Below, one piece after another: positions 52,501-64,000 of a stretch of 64,000 bases of DNA (its first letter is position 1; each line of letters begins with the position of its first letter). A model generated the notes under the pieces. The model was not told the origin of the DNA, did no database searches, and saw only the letters and a program-made list of their open reading frames with translations. Both the position numbers and the translations under genes were made by a program. Location of the stretch: contig OX439044.1 of NCBI GenBank assembly GCA_949317995.1, forward strand, positions 52,222,166 to 52,286,165, read 5' to 3'. This DNA is from Acholoe squamosa (taxonomy: Eukaryota > Annelida > Polychaeta > Phyllodocida > Polynoidae).

Positions 52501-53549
52501 CCTGCTCCAATCTTTGTTATATTGATATCAGACATACTGAGTGAGTGTGGTGTTCATTTAGATGTTTGAAGTCCCATCTAAGAAGCCATTCTCGTAAGTA
52601 TATCACATCTTCAGTTCATAGTTCAAATGTTCTTGTTCTATATATATATGCAAAGAAGTTTGATTCACTTTTTCTCTTGTTGTATGATTAGGCCATTCAA
52701 AGAATAATTGTTAACTGAGTTTTCAATTTTGCATGTGGCCAAAGTCTTGAGGAATTTCCAACAATGAACTAAGGGACAGTGGTAACGTTATGTGTCTTAT
52801 TAAGATTTTGTTTATTCTTTTCTTGTTTCAGTGCATTAAGTAATTCTAGTGGCCGTAATAAATTAATTACTAAAATGGCCCACTTAAGCACAGTAGTGTA
52901 GGGGCTCGTAGATCGTGATATAGTGTGAGCGTCTCCCTCGAGACGGCGTTTCGAGCGGTGCGCCCATCACCAGTAGTCACTAGAGGTCTCCTCGACCCTG
53001 GTCTCTGCGGGGTGGTGGCAGCACTGTTCGCCTCGCTCCAGCTCCTACCTGGGGCCGGGGAAGGCGTTAGTCTGGCTCTGCCTGCCAACGGAGTCGGACC
53101 ACCTTTACCTGAGCTTAGGGCTATCAGAAAAATGTAAATTTGTGGTCATCCATTAAAAACTTTAGGACTTATAGCCTGCCGAAGTGAAAAAACGGCTAAG
53201 ATCTATATCTATTTCATACTTTTTGTATTTTTCACAATTGTCCTGTATTGAATAAAGAACACTATAGAGTATCCCAAAGTTATTTTTTGTATTGTATAGG
53301 TATCATTTCCATCAGGTTTGGACATGTTACTAAGTGAGAATTTTTCATGATGTGTCTTTCAAAATGGAAATCTGTAATTTGTAATGTCCAGTACCTAAAT
53401 CTAAATTGGTTATAAAACATGGAAAAATGAAGCTTCAAAATCTTTGTTATTACCCATATGAAGGGCCCTATCATCCCCTACTTTGGTGAAGAAATTCTGT
53501 GTCTACCAGCATTTGTCATCATTTGAGAGCAGCTTATGTGAAATAATTC
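52501..53549. other. Unassigned block with a GC-rich island and polyadenylation-like signal
   Basis: The region is AT-rich except for 52900-53137, which is strikingly GC-rich and encodes a 70-codon frame on the plus strand ending at 53137 and a 72-codon frame on the minus strand. Neither has a recognised domain. An AATAAA occurs at about 53251. This could be the last exon and 3' UTR of an unknown transcript or a retroposed fragment. I cannot decide. Confidence 0.3.
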
Positions 53550-53593
53550 TGATAAAAGTACCGGACGTTACGTAACGTCCGGTACTTTTATCA
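53550..53593. repeat. 44-bp perfect palindrome
   Basis: TGATAAAAGTACCGGACGTTAC is followed immediately by its exact reverse complement, centred between 53571 and 53572. A further GTACCGGACGTTAC half-site occurs about 195 bp downstream (near 53766). It could be a short foldback element or a dimeric binding site. Confidence 0.9.
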
Positions 53594-53954
53594 TCATGTA
53601 GGAGGCAGTCTACTGTGCATGCATAAATCAAATTTTGTTCCATTCTGTAATTGAAGTCAATAATAGACATATTGGTCTTGTTATTTCATGTGTTTGTTAT
53701 GCATAATGGGACATTCTTATATTACTGAGAGCAACTTCAATTACCTCCATATTTCATTATTTTGGTACCGGACGTTACATGACACAAAACAAGCAATAAA
53801 AATGGAACCGGATGGCCTAGATCGGTATTTTTTGGTCTTCTGAGCTTAGGAGATGTACCTTGACAATTTTGTTAAGGTTATATAAAGTAATTAGTTTTTC
53901 AGGGCCTTCAAGGGCAAAATTTTACACTTTCTGACGACCGGACCCGTATAGTCA

Positions 53955-54700
53955 GTTGGTGTAGGTAAGTGGCAGGGGTTGTAAGTGACAGGGGACGTAT
54001 GTGGCAGGGGTTATGGGTGTTGGTAAGTGGCAGAGTTCATATAAGTGTAGTAAATGGGTGTCAGCGAGTGGCAGGGGTCATACAAGTATAGTCAGTGGGT
54101 GTAGGTGGGTGGCAGGTGTCATACAAGTGTAGTAAATGGGTCTAAGTGAGTGGCAGGGGTCATACAAGTGTAGTAAATGGGTGAAGGTGGGTGGCAGGTG
54201 TCATACAAGTATATTCAGTGGATGTAGGTAAGTGGCAGAGTTCATATAGCTCACATAGCCATTATCAGCGGGGGCCGCCATTAGACCCCGACGCCACTAT
54301 GACTAACACCTTCAGCCCCCGACTCTGCAGTATATGCCAGGAATCCCTCCCATTGGTCAATAATACAATAGCCATGTGCGGTATAAGTGTAGTAAATGGG
54401 TGTAGGTAAGTGGCAGGGGTCATACAAGTTTAGTCAGTTGGTGTAGGTAAGTGGCAAGGATCAAACAAGTGTACTAAATGGGTGTAATTGAGTGGCAGGA
54501 GTTATATAAGTGTAGTAAATGGGTGTCAGCGAGTGGCAGATAAGTGGCAGGGGTCATACAAGTATAGTCAGTGGGTGTGACAGGGGTCATACATGTGTAG
54601 GGTAGGTAAGTGGCAGGGGTTATGCAAGTGTAGTAAATGGGTCTAAGTGAGTTGCAGGGGTGCTACAAGTATAGTCAGTGGGTGTAGGTGAGTGGCAGAG
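53955..54700. repeat. 41-bp minisatellite
   Basis: GTGGCAG recurs at 54068, 54109, 54150 and 54191, exactly 41 bp apart, within units of the form GTGTAGTAAATGGGTGTAGG / TGAGTGGCAGGGGTCATACAA. The array is looser at both ends and is interrupted by a unique segment at 54242-54385. It is non-coding. Confidence 0.88.
54269..54380 (+). pseudogene. Exon-like fragment with a PHD/RING-type CX2C...C motif
   Basis: A 112-bp unique segment sits inside the minisatellite, preceded by CCATTATCAG and followed by GTATAAGT, i.e. AG/GT exon borders. It is open in one frame and encodes LCSICQESLPLVNNTIAMCG. The spacing (C-X2-C-X13-C) fits the first half of a PHD or RING-like zinc finger, as found in many nuclear proteins and in some LINE-encoded proteins. 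No flanking exon was identified, so it may be a captured fragment. Confidence 0.35.
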
Positions 54701-54714
54701 GTCAGGAGTACAGA

Positions 54715-55335
54715 ATGAGTCCATATGGCGACTCACTTGGCTCCGTATGGTGACTGTCAGGAGAAATGATGCGATAGACAGAAAATTGGGGACAATGGTC
54801 CATCATCTGAGTGATTGTTGGCCTTGTGATAGCCAGATAGTACACATTGGGTCCGTATGGCGACTCATTTGGCTCCGTATGGCGACTGTCAGGAGAAATG
54901 ATGTGATACACAGAGAATTCAGGACAATGGTCCATCATCTGAGTGATTGTTGGCATTGTGATAGCCAGATAGTACACAATGGTTCCGTATGGCGACTCAT
55001 TTGGCTCCGTATGGCGACTGTCAGGAGAAATGATGTGATACACAGAGAATTCGGGACAATGGTCCATCATCTGTGTGATTGTTGGCATTGTGATAGCCAC
55101 ACAATGGGTCCGTATGGCGACTCTTTTGGTTCCGTATGGCGACTGTCAGGAGAAATGATGTGATACACAGAGAATTCGGGACAATGGTCCATCATCTGAG
55201 AGATTGTTGGCATTTTGATAGCCAGATAGTACAGAATGGGTCTGTATGGCGACTCATTTAGCTCCGTATGGCGACTGTCAGGAGAAATGATGTGATACAC
55301 AGAGAATTGGGGACAATGGTCCGTAATCTCTATCA
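54715..55335. repeat. 132-bp tandem repeat, about five units
   Basis: Units contain TCCGTATGGCGACTCATTTGG, CTGTCAGGAGAAATGATGTGA, GAATTCGGGACAATGGTCCA and GATTGTTGGCATTGTGATAGCC. Because 132 is a multiple of three, long frames stay open on both strands, but they simply repeat the unit. The array passes directly into the 179-bp satellite. Confidence 0.9.
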
Positions 55336-55339
55336 CCTC

Positions 55340-58300
55340 AAGGGGTTGACATAGGATTACTACAGGGATGAGCATGTGTGCTATCTCAATACCGGATGGG
55401 TGACAAATTATTCTTTTATTCACTCAAAATTGCTAGTTTAAGGTGCCTGGACAACATTTAGACCAATATTCAAAACATTTGATGAGCCTGGACAACACTT
55501 GGTCTGGTATAGTAAGTGTCGGGGTTGACATAGGATTACTACAGGGATGAACATGTGTGCTATCTCAATACCGGATGGGTGACAAATTATTCTTTTATTC
55601 ACTCCAAATTGCTAGTTTAAGGTGCCTGGACAACATTTAGACCAATATTTCATACATTTGATAAGCCTGGACAACACTTGGTGTGGTATAGTATGTGTTG
55701 GGATTCATATAGGATTACTACAGGGATGAGTATATGTAATATCTCAATATCAGATGGGTGACAAATTATTCTTTTATTCACTCAAAATTGCTAGCTTAAG
55801 GTGCCTGGACAACATTTAGACCAATATTCAAAACATTTGATGAGCCTGGACAACACTTGGTGTGGTATAGTATGTGTCGGGATTCATATAGGATTACTAC
55901 AGGGATGAGTATATGTAATATCTCAATATCAGATGGGTGACAAATTATTCTTTTATTCACTCAAAATTGCTAGTTTAAGGTGCCTGGACAACATTTAGAC
56001 CAATATTTCATACATTTGATGAGCCTGGACAACAGTTGGTCTGGTATAGTAAGTGTCGGCGTTGACATAGGATTACTACAGGGATGAGCATGTGTGCTAT
56101 CTCAATACCGGATGGGTGACAAATTATTTCTTTATTCACTCAAAATTGCTAGTTTATGGTGCCTGGACAACATTTAGACCAATATTCAAAACATTTGATG
56201 AGCCTGGACAACACTTGGTGTGGTATAGTATGTGTCGGGATTCATATAGGATTACTACAGGGATGAGTATATGTAATATCTCAATATCAGATGGGTGACA
56301 AATTATTCTTTTATTCACTCAAAATTGCTAGTTTAAGGTGCCTGGACAACATTTAGACCAATATTTCATACATTTGATGAGCCTGGACAACAGTTGGTCT
56401 GGTATAGTAAGTGTCGGCGTTGACATAGGATTACTACAGGGATGAGCATGTGTGCTATCTCAATACCGGATGGGTGACAAATTATTTCTTTATTCACTCA
56501 AAATTGCTAGTTTATGGTGCCTGGACAACATTTAGACCAATATTTCATACATTTGATGAGCCTGGACAACACTTGGTGTGGTATAGTATGTGTCGGGATT
56601 CATATAAGATTACTACAGGGATGAGTATATGTAATATCTCAATATCAGATGGGTGACAAATTATTCTTTTATTCACTCAAAATTGCTAGCTTAAGGTGCC
56701 TGGACAACATTTAGACCAATATTCAAAACATTTGATGAGCCTGGACAACACTTGGTGTGGTATAGTATGTGTCGGGATTCATATAGGATTACTACAGGGA
56801 TGAGTATATGTAATATCTCAATATCAGATGGGTGACAAATTATTCTTTTATTCACTCCAAATTGCTAGTTTAAGGTGCCTGGACAACATTTAGACCAATA
56901 TTTCATACATTTGATGAGCCTGGACAACAGTTGGTCTGGTATAGTAAGTGTCGGCGTTGACATAGGATTACTACAGGGATGAGCATGTGTGCTATCTCAA
57001 TACCGGATGGGTGACAAATTATTTCTTTATTCACTCCAAATTGCTAGTTTATGGTGCCTGGACAACATTTAGACCAATATTCAAAACATTTGATAAGCCT
57101 GGACAACACTTGGTGTGGTATAGTATGTGTCGGGATTCATATAGGATTACTACAGGGATGAGTATATGTAATATCTCAATATCAGATGGGTGACAAATTA
57201 TTCTTTTATTCACTCAAAATTGCTAGCTTAAGGTGCCTGGACAACATTTAGACCAATATTTCATACATTTGATGAGCCTGGACAACAGTTGGTCTGGTAT
57301 AGTAAGTGTCGGGGTTGACATAGGATTACTACAGGGATGAGCATGTGTACTATCTCAATACCGGATGGGTGACAAATTATTCTTTTATTCACTCAAAATT
57401 GCTAGTTTAAGGTGCCTGGACAACATTTAGACCAATATTTCATACATTTGATGAGCCTGGACAACAGTTGGTCTGGTATAGTAAGTGTCGGGGTTGACAT
57501 AGGATTACTACAGGGATGAGCATGTGTGCTATCTCAATACCGGATGGGTGACAAATTATTCTTTTATTCACTCCAAATTGCTAGTTTAAGGTGCCTGGAC
57601 AACATTTAGACCAATATTCAAAACATTTGATAAGGCTGGACAACACTTGGTCTGGTATAGTATGTGTCGGGATTCATATAGGATTACTACAGGGATGAGC
57701 ATGTGTGCTATCTCAATATCGGATGAGTGACAAATTATTTCTTTATTCAATACAAATTGCTAGTTTATGGTGCCTGGACAAAATTTAGACCAATATTCCA
57801 AACATTTGATGAGCCTGGACAACACTTGGACTGGTATAGTAAGTGTCGGGGTTGACATAGGATTACTACAGGGATGAGCATGTGTGCTATCTCAATACCG
57901 GATGGGTGACAAATTATTCTTTTATTCACTCAAAATTGCTAGTTTAAGGTGCCTGGACAACATTTAGACCAATACTTCATACATTTGATGAGCCTGGACA
58001 ACAGTTGGTCTGGTATAGTAAGTGTCGGGGTTGACATAGGATTACTACAGGGATGAGCATGTGTGCTATCTCAATACCGGATGGGTGACAAATTATTCTT
58101 TTATTCACTCAGAATTGCTAGTTTAAGGTGCCTGGACAACATTTAGACCAATATTCAAAACATTTGATGAGCCTGGACAACACTTGGTCTGGTATAATAA
58201 GTGTCAGGGTTGACATAGGATTACTACAGGGATGAACATGTGTGCTATCTCAATACCGGATGGGTGACAAATTATTCTTTTATTCACTCAGAATTGCTAG

Positions 58301-60612
58301 TTTAAGGTGCCTGGACAACATTTAGACCAATATTTCATACATTTGATGAGCCTGGACAACACTTGGTGTGGTATAGTATGTGTCGGGATTCATATAGGAT
58401 TACTACAGGGATGAGTATATGTAATATCTCAATATCAGATGGGTGACAAATTATTCTTTTATTCACTCGAAATTGCTAGTTTAAGGTGCCTGGACAACAT
58501 TTAGACCAATATTTCATACATTTGATGAGCCTGGACAACACTTGGTGTGGTATAGTATGTGTCGGGATTCATATAGGATTACTACAGGGATGAGTATATG
58601 TAATATCTCAATATCAGATGGAAGACAAATTATTCTTTTATTCACTCAAAATTGCTAGTTTAAGGTGCCTGGACAACATTTAGACCAATATTCAAAACAT
58701 TTGATGAGCCTGGACAACACTTGGTGTGGTATAGTATGTGTCGGGATTCATATAGGATTACTACAGGGATGAGTATATGTAATATCTCAATACCGGATGG
58801 GTGACAAATTATTCTTTTATTCACTCCAAGTTGCTAGTTTAAGGTGCCTGGACAACATTTAGACCAATATTTCATACATTTGATGAGCCTGGACAACACT
58901 TGGTGTGGTATAGTATGTGTCGGGATTCATATAGGATTACTACAGGGATGAGTATATGTAATATCTCAATACCGGATGGGTGACAAATTATTTCTTTATT
59001 CACTCCAAATTGCTAGTTTATGGTGCCTGGACAACATTTAGACCAATATTCAAAACATTTGATAAGCCTGGACAACACTTGGTGTGGTATAGTATGTGTC
59101 GGGATTCATATAGGATTACTACAGGGATGAGTATATGTAATATCTCAATATCAGATGGAAGACAAATTATTCTTTTATTCACTCAAAATTGCTAGTTTAA
59201 GGTGCCTGGACAACATTTAGACCAATATTCAAAACATTTGATGAGCCTGGACAACACTTGGTGTGGTATAGTATGTGTCGGGATTCATATAGGATTACTA
59301 CAGGGATGAGTATATGTAATATCTCAATATCAGATGGGTGACAAATTATTCTTTTATTCACTCGAAATTGCTAGTTTAAGGTGCCTGGACAACATTTAGA
59401 CCAATATTTCATACATTTGATGAGCCTGGACAACACTTGGTGTGGTATAGTATGTGTCGGGATTCATATAGGATTACTACAGGGATGAGTATATGTAATA
59501 TCTCAATATCAGATGGGTGACAAATTATTCTTTTATTCACTCGAAATTGCTAGTTTAAGGTGCCTGGACAACATTTAGACCAATATTTCATACATTTGAT
59601 GAGCCTGGACAACACTTGGTGTGGTATAGTAAGTGTCGGGATTCATATAGGATTACTACAGGGATGAGCATGTGTACTATCTCAATATCGGATGGGTGAC
59701 AAATTATTCTTTTATTCACTCCGAGTTGCTAGTTTAAGGTGCCTGGACAACATTTAGACCAATATTCAAAACATTTGATAAGGCTGGACAACACTTGGTC
59801 TGGTATAGTATGTGTCGGGATTCATATAGGATTACTACAGGGATGAGCATGTGTGCTATCTCAATATTGGATGAGTGACAAATTATTTCTTTATTCAATA
59901 CAAATTGCTAGTTTATGGTGCCTGGACAAAATTTAGACCAATATTCCAAACATTTGATAAGCCTGGACAACACTTGGTCTGGTATAGTAAGTGTCGGGGT
60001 TGACATAGGATTACTACAGGGATGAGCATGTGTGCTATCTCAATACCGGATGGGTGACAAATTATTCTTTTATTCACTCAGAATTGCTAGTTTAAGGTGC
60101 CTGGACAACATTTAGACCAATATTCAAAACATTTGATGAGCCTGGACAACACTTGGTCTGGTATATTAAGTGTCAGGGTTGACATAGGATTACTACAGGG
60201 ATGAACATGTGTGCTATCTCAATATCGGATGGGTGACAAATTATTCTTTTATTCACTCCAAATTGCTAGTTGAAGGTGCCTGGACAACATTTAGACCAAT
60301 ATTTCATACATTTGATGAGCCTGGACAACACTTGGTGTGGTATAGTATGTGTCGGGATTCATATAGGATTACTACAGGGATGACTATGTGTACTATCTCA
60401 ATATCGGATGGGTGACAAATTATTCTTTTATTCACTCAAAATTGCTAGTTTAAGGTGCCTGGACAACATTTAGACCAATATTCAAAACATTTGATGAGCC
60501 TGGACAACACTTGGTCTGGTATAGTAAGTGTCGGGGTTGACATAGGATTACTACAGGGATGAGCATGTGTGCTATCTCAATATCGGATGGGTGACAAATT
60601 ATTGATTGCTAG
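55340..60612. repeat. 179-bp satellite, 30 units
   Basis: GATTACTACAGGGATGA occurs 30 times, from 55355 to 60546, at an exact 179-bp spacing (29 x 179 = 5,191). Two main variants exist. Type A has GTTGACATAGG..GAGCATGTGTGCTATCTCAATACCGG. Type B has ATTCATATAGG..GAGTATATGTAATATCTCAATATCAG. Hybrids occur, for example at 57682, 59651, 59830 and 60367. Repeated 68-codon frames arise from the unit itself. No gene is involved. Confidence 0.97.
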
Positions 60613-61143
60613 TTCATGTGGATGGACAATGTAGCAAAATTCGTACACAAGCACAACAAAACCCGTCAACTTAGAATCAATACTGTTTATTACCTGGCAA
60701 CTGGCCACACCATCTAATTGCTCATTGGAGCATCAGAGATATATTCTGTTGTGCAACCTTGTCAAATTCTTTTCCACCGGAACCCAGATTAACTTCCAAA
60801 ATACCAAGAGTGCCTTATATAATGGCCACTATAGGGGTTGACAGATTAATGTATGAATGGTGAGAACAGAAAAAAGTAGGAGGCAAAGTCCACAAATGTC
60901 CACATAGACATGAATGCAATATCTGTAATCAATTCCTATTTAACAGTTAACATAAAGTTTGACATGTGCTATAGAGCACTTATGGCCCATGTATATGAAC
61001 GTTCCTATACAATATAATCCTTCTCTATGCCAAATGGTGAGAAATTTAGCAATTATGGCGGTCATGAATGGTCCTATACAATAAAATTAACTTTCTTGTA
61101 GTGTCTACTGCACTTGTTATCAGTATAGCTATACTAACGGAGA
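60613..61143. other. No gene recognised
   Basis: AT-rich unique-looking sequence following the last satellite unit. No coding, RNA or clear repeat signal was seen. Confidence 0.5.
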
Positions 61144-61512
61144 CTTACCTGCTGAAAAAAAGCGTCTCAATTGGACAATTCCCATAGGACCCCATGTGTT
61201 ACCTCTACCCCTCCTCTACCCCTAAAATCTACGGCACAATGCTAGTCTATGGAGAGAGTTTTGTAAGAAGTATAGCACGAAAATTTTGAGGTCAGTACAG
61301 TTAGATATTTAAGCGTTACCACTACAAATTTTCCGAGAATTGTCGACAAAAACATGATCTTAATATACTAGGTTTTACATATCAGAAAAGAAATGTTTAA
61401 AAAAAATGAATGTTTAAACCTACAAAACCATCTTGAAACCAACTGTTTCAAGCGAACGTTTTTCCGTGAAAAGGCGCCACTAATGACCCAGGAGGACCTG
61501 GGCCAATAAACC
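61144..61512 (+). repeat. Dispersed repeat, copy 2
   Basis: Collinear with 7322-7697: it starts CTTACCTGCTGAAAAAAA, continues with TCCCATAGGACCCCATGTG and AAGTATAGC, and ends with ATGACCCAGGAGGACCTGGGCCAATAAA. Same orientation, diverged, no coding capacity. Confidence 0.6.
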
Positions 61513-62389
61513 TATACATATATGTTATTGACAAATGTTCAATGTTGAGTCGGAGATTATGAAGAACTTAACATTTTGTTAAAAATCTTAGCCTGTCCTC
61601 TTGTCTGCCTGACATAAGATGTGCCGGCGTTCTTGTCAGAAGGAAGCTGTCTCCTGACTTGCCTTCGTGTCTGCCTCATGTTAGATACACCAATATCATT
61701 AGAAGGATGGCTGCTCCTGGTGTGTCTTTGGGTGCGAACCGGTCCTGATTTAGGATATAGAATTGTAGGTGAGGGATTAGAAAGATCAATTTTCAAATTA
61801 GGGTGTCTAAATATGAAAGAATGAATATAAATTGTTTTGAGAGTTATTTAATCAATATTCATAGTGTAACAGGGTCACCCAATTTGGCAGTCATTTATAA
61901 CCTATTCAAAAGCTCCATAACTTTAGGGAGCCTTCTTGATTGACCCCATTATGTAACCAAGGTGCAAATTATTATGAATTGAATGTTAATGTTGTGAAGG
62001 TTGAATAAGGTTCCCAGGGACGAGTAAGAACACATGATGAGTTAAAAGAATTTGCTATTACCTGGACATCTACGAGAATCTATACGAGAAGGAAGGGATG
62101 GATGATCCTGAATGTCGAAGGTTTTCTCTGCATTGGCAGGATGCTGCTGTTTTTCTGAAGAGTAAATAGGTTAATAATTTGAACTACTGTAAGTTCTCTC
62201 ATATGAACGGTGGCTCATACCAGAACCCAACATAAAGTATGGCTTATAGTTGATGGATCGGCCAAAAGGCAGGGTGCAGTTATAAAAGAGTATTTTGACA
62301 CTGGCACTGGCATCGAGGGCCAAGAAGTGGCAGTTTTACAAAAAAAAATCACATCTCCCTTAATAATAGGAGTTTCCCATTGTGTGACC
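61513..62389. other. No gene recognised
   Basis: AT-rich sequence with a short local duplication near 61595-61690 (two related TGTCTGCCT..ACATAAGAT / CATGTTAGAT pieces). A faint GTATAAG-like fragment is near 62190-62300. No supported gene. Confidence 0.45.
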
Positions 62390-62449
62390 TATAGATTGAG
62401 GGTAGCTCGAGCTTGCGATCATCATGGACTTTTCCTATGCTATCAAGGA

Positions 62450-62710
62450 TTTAAATTCTCAGAGAAATCGGTTCAGTAGTTGCGGAGAACGAGGCTTGAA
62501 GGGGGTCGTTTTTACAAAAAAAATCTAACCATTCTGTAACTACCAGCGACTTTTCCTATGCTAACAAGGAGTCCAGATTTAAATTCTCAGAGAAATCGGT
62601 TCAGTAGTTGCGGAGAACGAGTCAATTTAATTTCCGACAATGCCCATACGCCTAGGCTTGAAGGGGGTCGTTTTTACAAAAAATTCTAACCATTCTGTAA
62701 CTACCCCCCC
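62450..62710 (-). repeat. 160-bp repeat family, inverted copy
   Basis: Two units read AAATCGGTTCAGTAGTTGCGG, AGAACGAG and GCTTGAAGGGGGTCGTTTTTAC. These are the reverse complement of the units at 48640-49065. The shared family thus occurs 13.6 kb apart in opposite orientation. Confidence 0.7.
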
Positions 62711-63062
62711 CAGGAACACCCCCCCCCCACGGGGTAGCACGGAAAAGGCAAGTATCAATTAAAGATAGAGTGTTTTGAAGAAAAATACTAAGCTACCAAG
62801 AAAACAAAAACTTGTATAGGTTCATCAAATGAACAAACATTTGATGTTTTTACGAATATAATGCTTTTTGAATGAATTGGATCAAGGGATTATAACCAGA
62901 GATATGCAGGTTTTAACAATTAAGGATTGTGATATTTTTCTGTCATGGCTTTTCCATAGAGTGAGCAGAATCTAGGCCAATCCTTAATTAGACGTCACTG
63001 GTTTTGCTCCAGTTATTTTACACCCTCCGGCAGTTTATAGCTGCGTTTTTTTAGTTTATTTT

Positions 63063-63092
63063 GTTGGACGAATCCTTCGGGAGGAGTCCAAC
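63063..63092. repeat. Hairpin with TTCG loop
   Basis: GTTGGAC at 63063-63069 pairs with GTCCAAC at 63086-63092, and an inner TCC-TTCG-GGA forms a UUCG-type tetraloop. It lies about 40 bp before the ATG of the ORF3-like pseudogene, in the place where the leader of that gene would be. Confidence 0.55.
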
Positions 63093-63132
63093 ACTACTGC
63101 CAATTTTTAAATTGGAAGATCACCCCACTGTG

Positions 63133-64000
63133 ATGGCACAGGGGACGATCGATTGACGCTGTGCGTCAAACGGCCAACGTCGAGTTGGATGAAGGCGAGG
63201 ACCCGACGGTCTCGTCTCGGGTAGAGGAGACCATGGAATCCTCTAACGCTGGTCTCGAACGAGAACCAGAAGTGGAAGAGGCCGCCCAGACTCTCTCTGC
63301 CATGTCGACCGAGGTCGCAGACAGGGAGCGGATGCCTCCTCCCCCGAATCCGGATCCAGCAACCACGGTACCGGATCCATCGAACCCAATAGATGTCATG
63401 GACATTCCTCTGTATCCTCTGGGATTCAGAACCCGCACCCAGCACTACTACCACCAGCCAAGCCCAGCCTAGAGGAACGGGCATCTACACGAGCAGCGAC
63501 TCAGGAAGCGAAAGCGCCCCGGAGCTGCCCGCGTCAGCCAAATCTGATTTGGAGTCCATGGCGACGTGGGAAGAAATGACCACGGACGTCCCCAAGGATG
63601 AAAATCAGAAGTGCATGTGGAAGAACGCAGCCGAGGGATTTGAAGAACGTGTCCCCCGCTGCTTCTCGGATTGTGCATACGACACAATCCATTTCATGTG
63701 CCCGGGCGCCGTCAATAAGGATGGTGATAGCGGTGATGAGGAGTGGATGAAGTCCGGTCCTCACGATACGCCAGTTGGTAAATTTTACCTGATTTGGATC
63801 GATCAACTCAAGTCCAAATTGGGTTCCATTTACCACTATGAGTCCAGAACGAAAGTTCAGTGGGCTATGACTCAATGGGGACCGAGCGGCAGCCGCCGTA
63901 AATGCCCGCTCGAGTCATGTCAGCTCTCGCTCACCGGCGAGAAGACATATTGTGGAGCAGCATATGCACCACAAGCCTTTGACGCGGTATATCCCTGGAG
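63133..64000 (+). pseudogene. Diverged, frameshifted ORF3 relative, cut by the window end
   Basis: An ATG at 63133 opens an alanine-start frame that stops after seven codons. The acidic, Pro-rich sequence then continues in the next frame (about 63134-63472). From 63393 to the window end a third frame is open and encodes a core related to ORF3. It has FYLIWIDQLKSKLG followed by IYHY where ORF3 has MYWIYWEFVKNSPNG followed by LYNY, at the same spacing. CPLESC follows where ORF3 has CPFQRC. The order acidic tail then core then cysteine pair is the same as in ORF3. The shifts suggest an inactivated copy, though a spliced or sequencing-error explanation remains. The C-terminal part is outside the window. 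Confidence 0.7.

Noticed and set aside
54678-55423. Frames of 118-161 codons on both strands
   Set aside because: The 132-bp repeat length is a multiple of three, so frames stay open by construction.
56092-60415. Repeated 68-71-codon frames
   Set aside because: They are the 179-bp satellite unit read from variant start points; no gene family.
55340-60612. CRISPR-like regularly spaced repeats
   Set aside because: Units are contiguous 179-bp satellite monomers with no unique spacers, and the DNA is eukaryotic.

Overview
The window is eukaryotic nuclear DNA, apparently from a marine invertebrate animal. It has a split gene with an animal ortholog (TMEM86A), a very long repeat-filled intron, many short inverted-repeat elements, tRNA-derived SINE heads, long satellite arrays and a Ty3/Gypsy LTR retroelement. 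A GTGAGTGAGTGAG repeat followed by TTTAACGCC near 19.3 kb resembles a SINE-type repeat I associate with molluscs and related phyla. The species cannot be fixed from the sequence alone.

Left part (1-27.86 kb). The only host gene I can support is a minus-strand TMEM86A-like lysoplasmalogenase. Its terminal exon (5190-5885) encodes nearly the whole protein. A 10-codon first exon lies about 15.5 kb away at 21407-21436, with a CRE-bearing upstream region at about 21.54 kb. The intron and both flanks hold several MITE families (the GTATAAGACG family, a 600-bp foldback with a GAT microsatellite, the GGAGTGGTCATTATTTAT family), SINE heads, minisatellites and a possible retroelement remnant.

Middle part (27.86-46.29 kb). 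An 18,424-bp LTR retroelement occupies this stretch. It has two 418-bp LTRs that look identical, a 4-bp GCTG target duplication, a primer site matching tRNA-His, a retrovirus-like leader splice donor, an intact gag (913 aa), and an intact pol (PR-RT-RNaseH-IN) reached only by a -1 frameshift with a hairpin just downstream. It also carries a large third ORF of about 1,225 aa with two zinc-finger-like motifs and a C-terminal coiled coil, which I do not recognise. That ORF3 is tandemly duplicated (3.67-kb unit, 2-bp microhomology). A 436-bp inverted piece of ORF3 lies between two 844-bp direct repeats upstream of it, with CCAC and AG microhomologies at the joins. Removing both rearrangements leaves a progenitor of about 13.48 kb. 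A diverged, frameshifted relative of ORF3 runs off the right end of the window (63133-64000), so ORF3 belongs to a family.

Right part (46.29-64 kb). This is mostly satellite and repeat DNA. It contains a G-rich array of about 80-bp units with a 790-bp higher-order duplication carrying two trapped MITEs, a 44-bp perfect palindrome, a 41-bp minisatellite interrupted by an exon-like PHD/RING-type fragment, a 132-bp array, and a 30-unit 179-bp satellite that stays in exact phase for 5.2 kb. The array is followed by dispersed repeats and the ORF3 relative.
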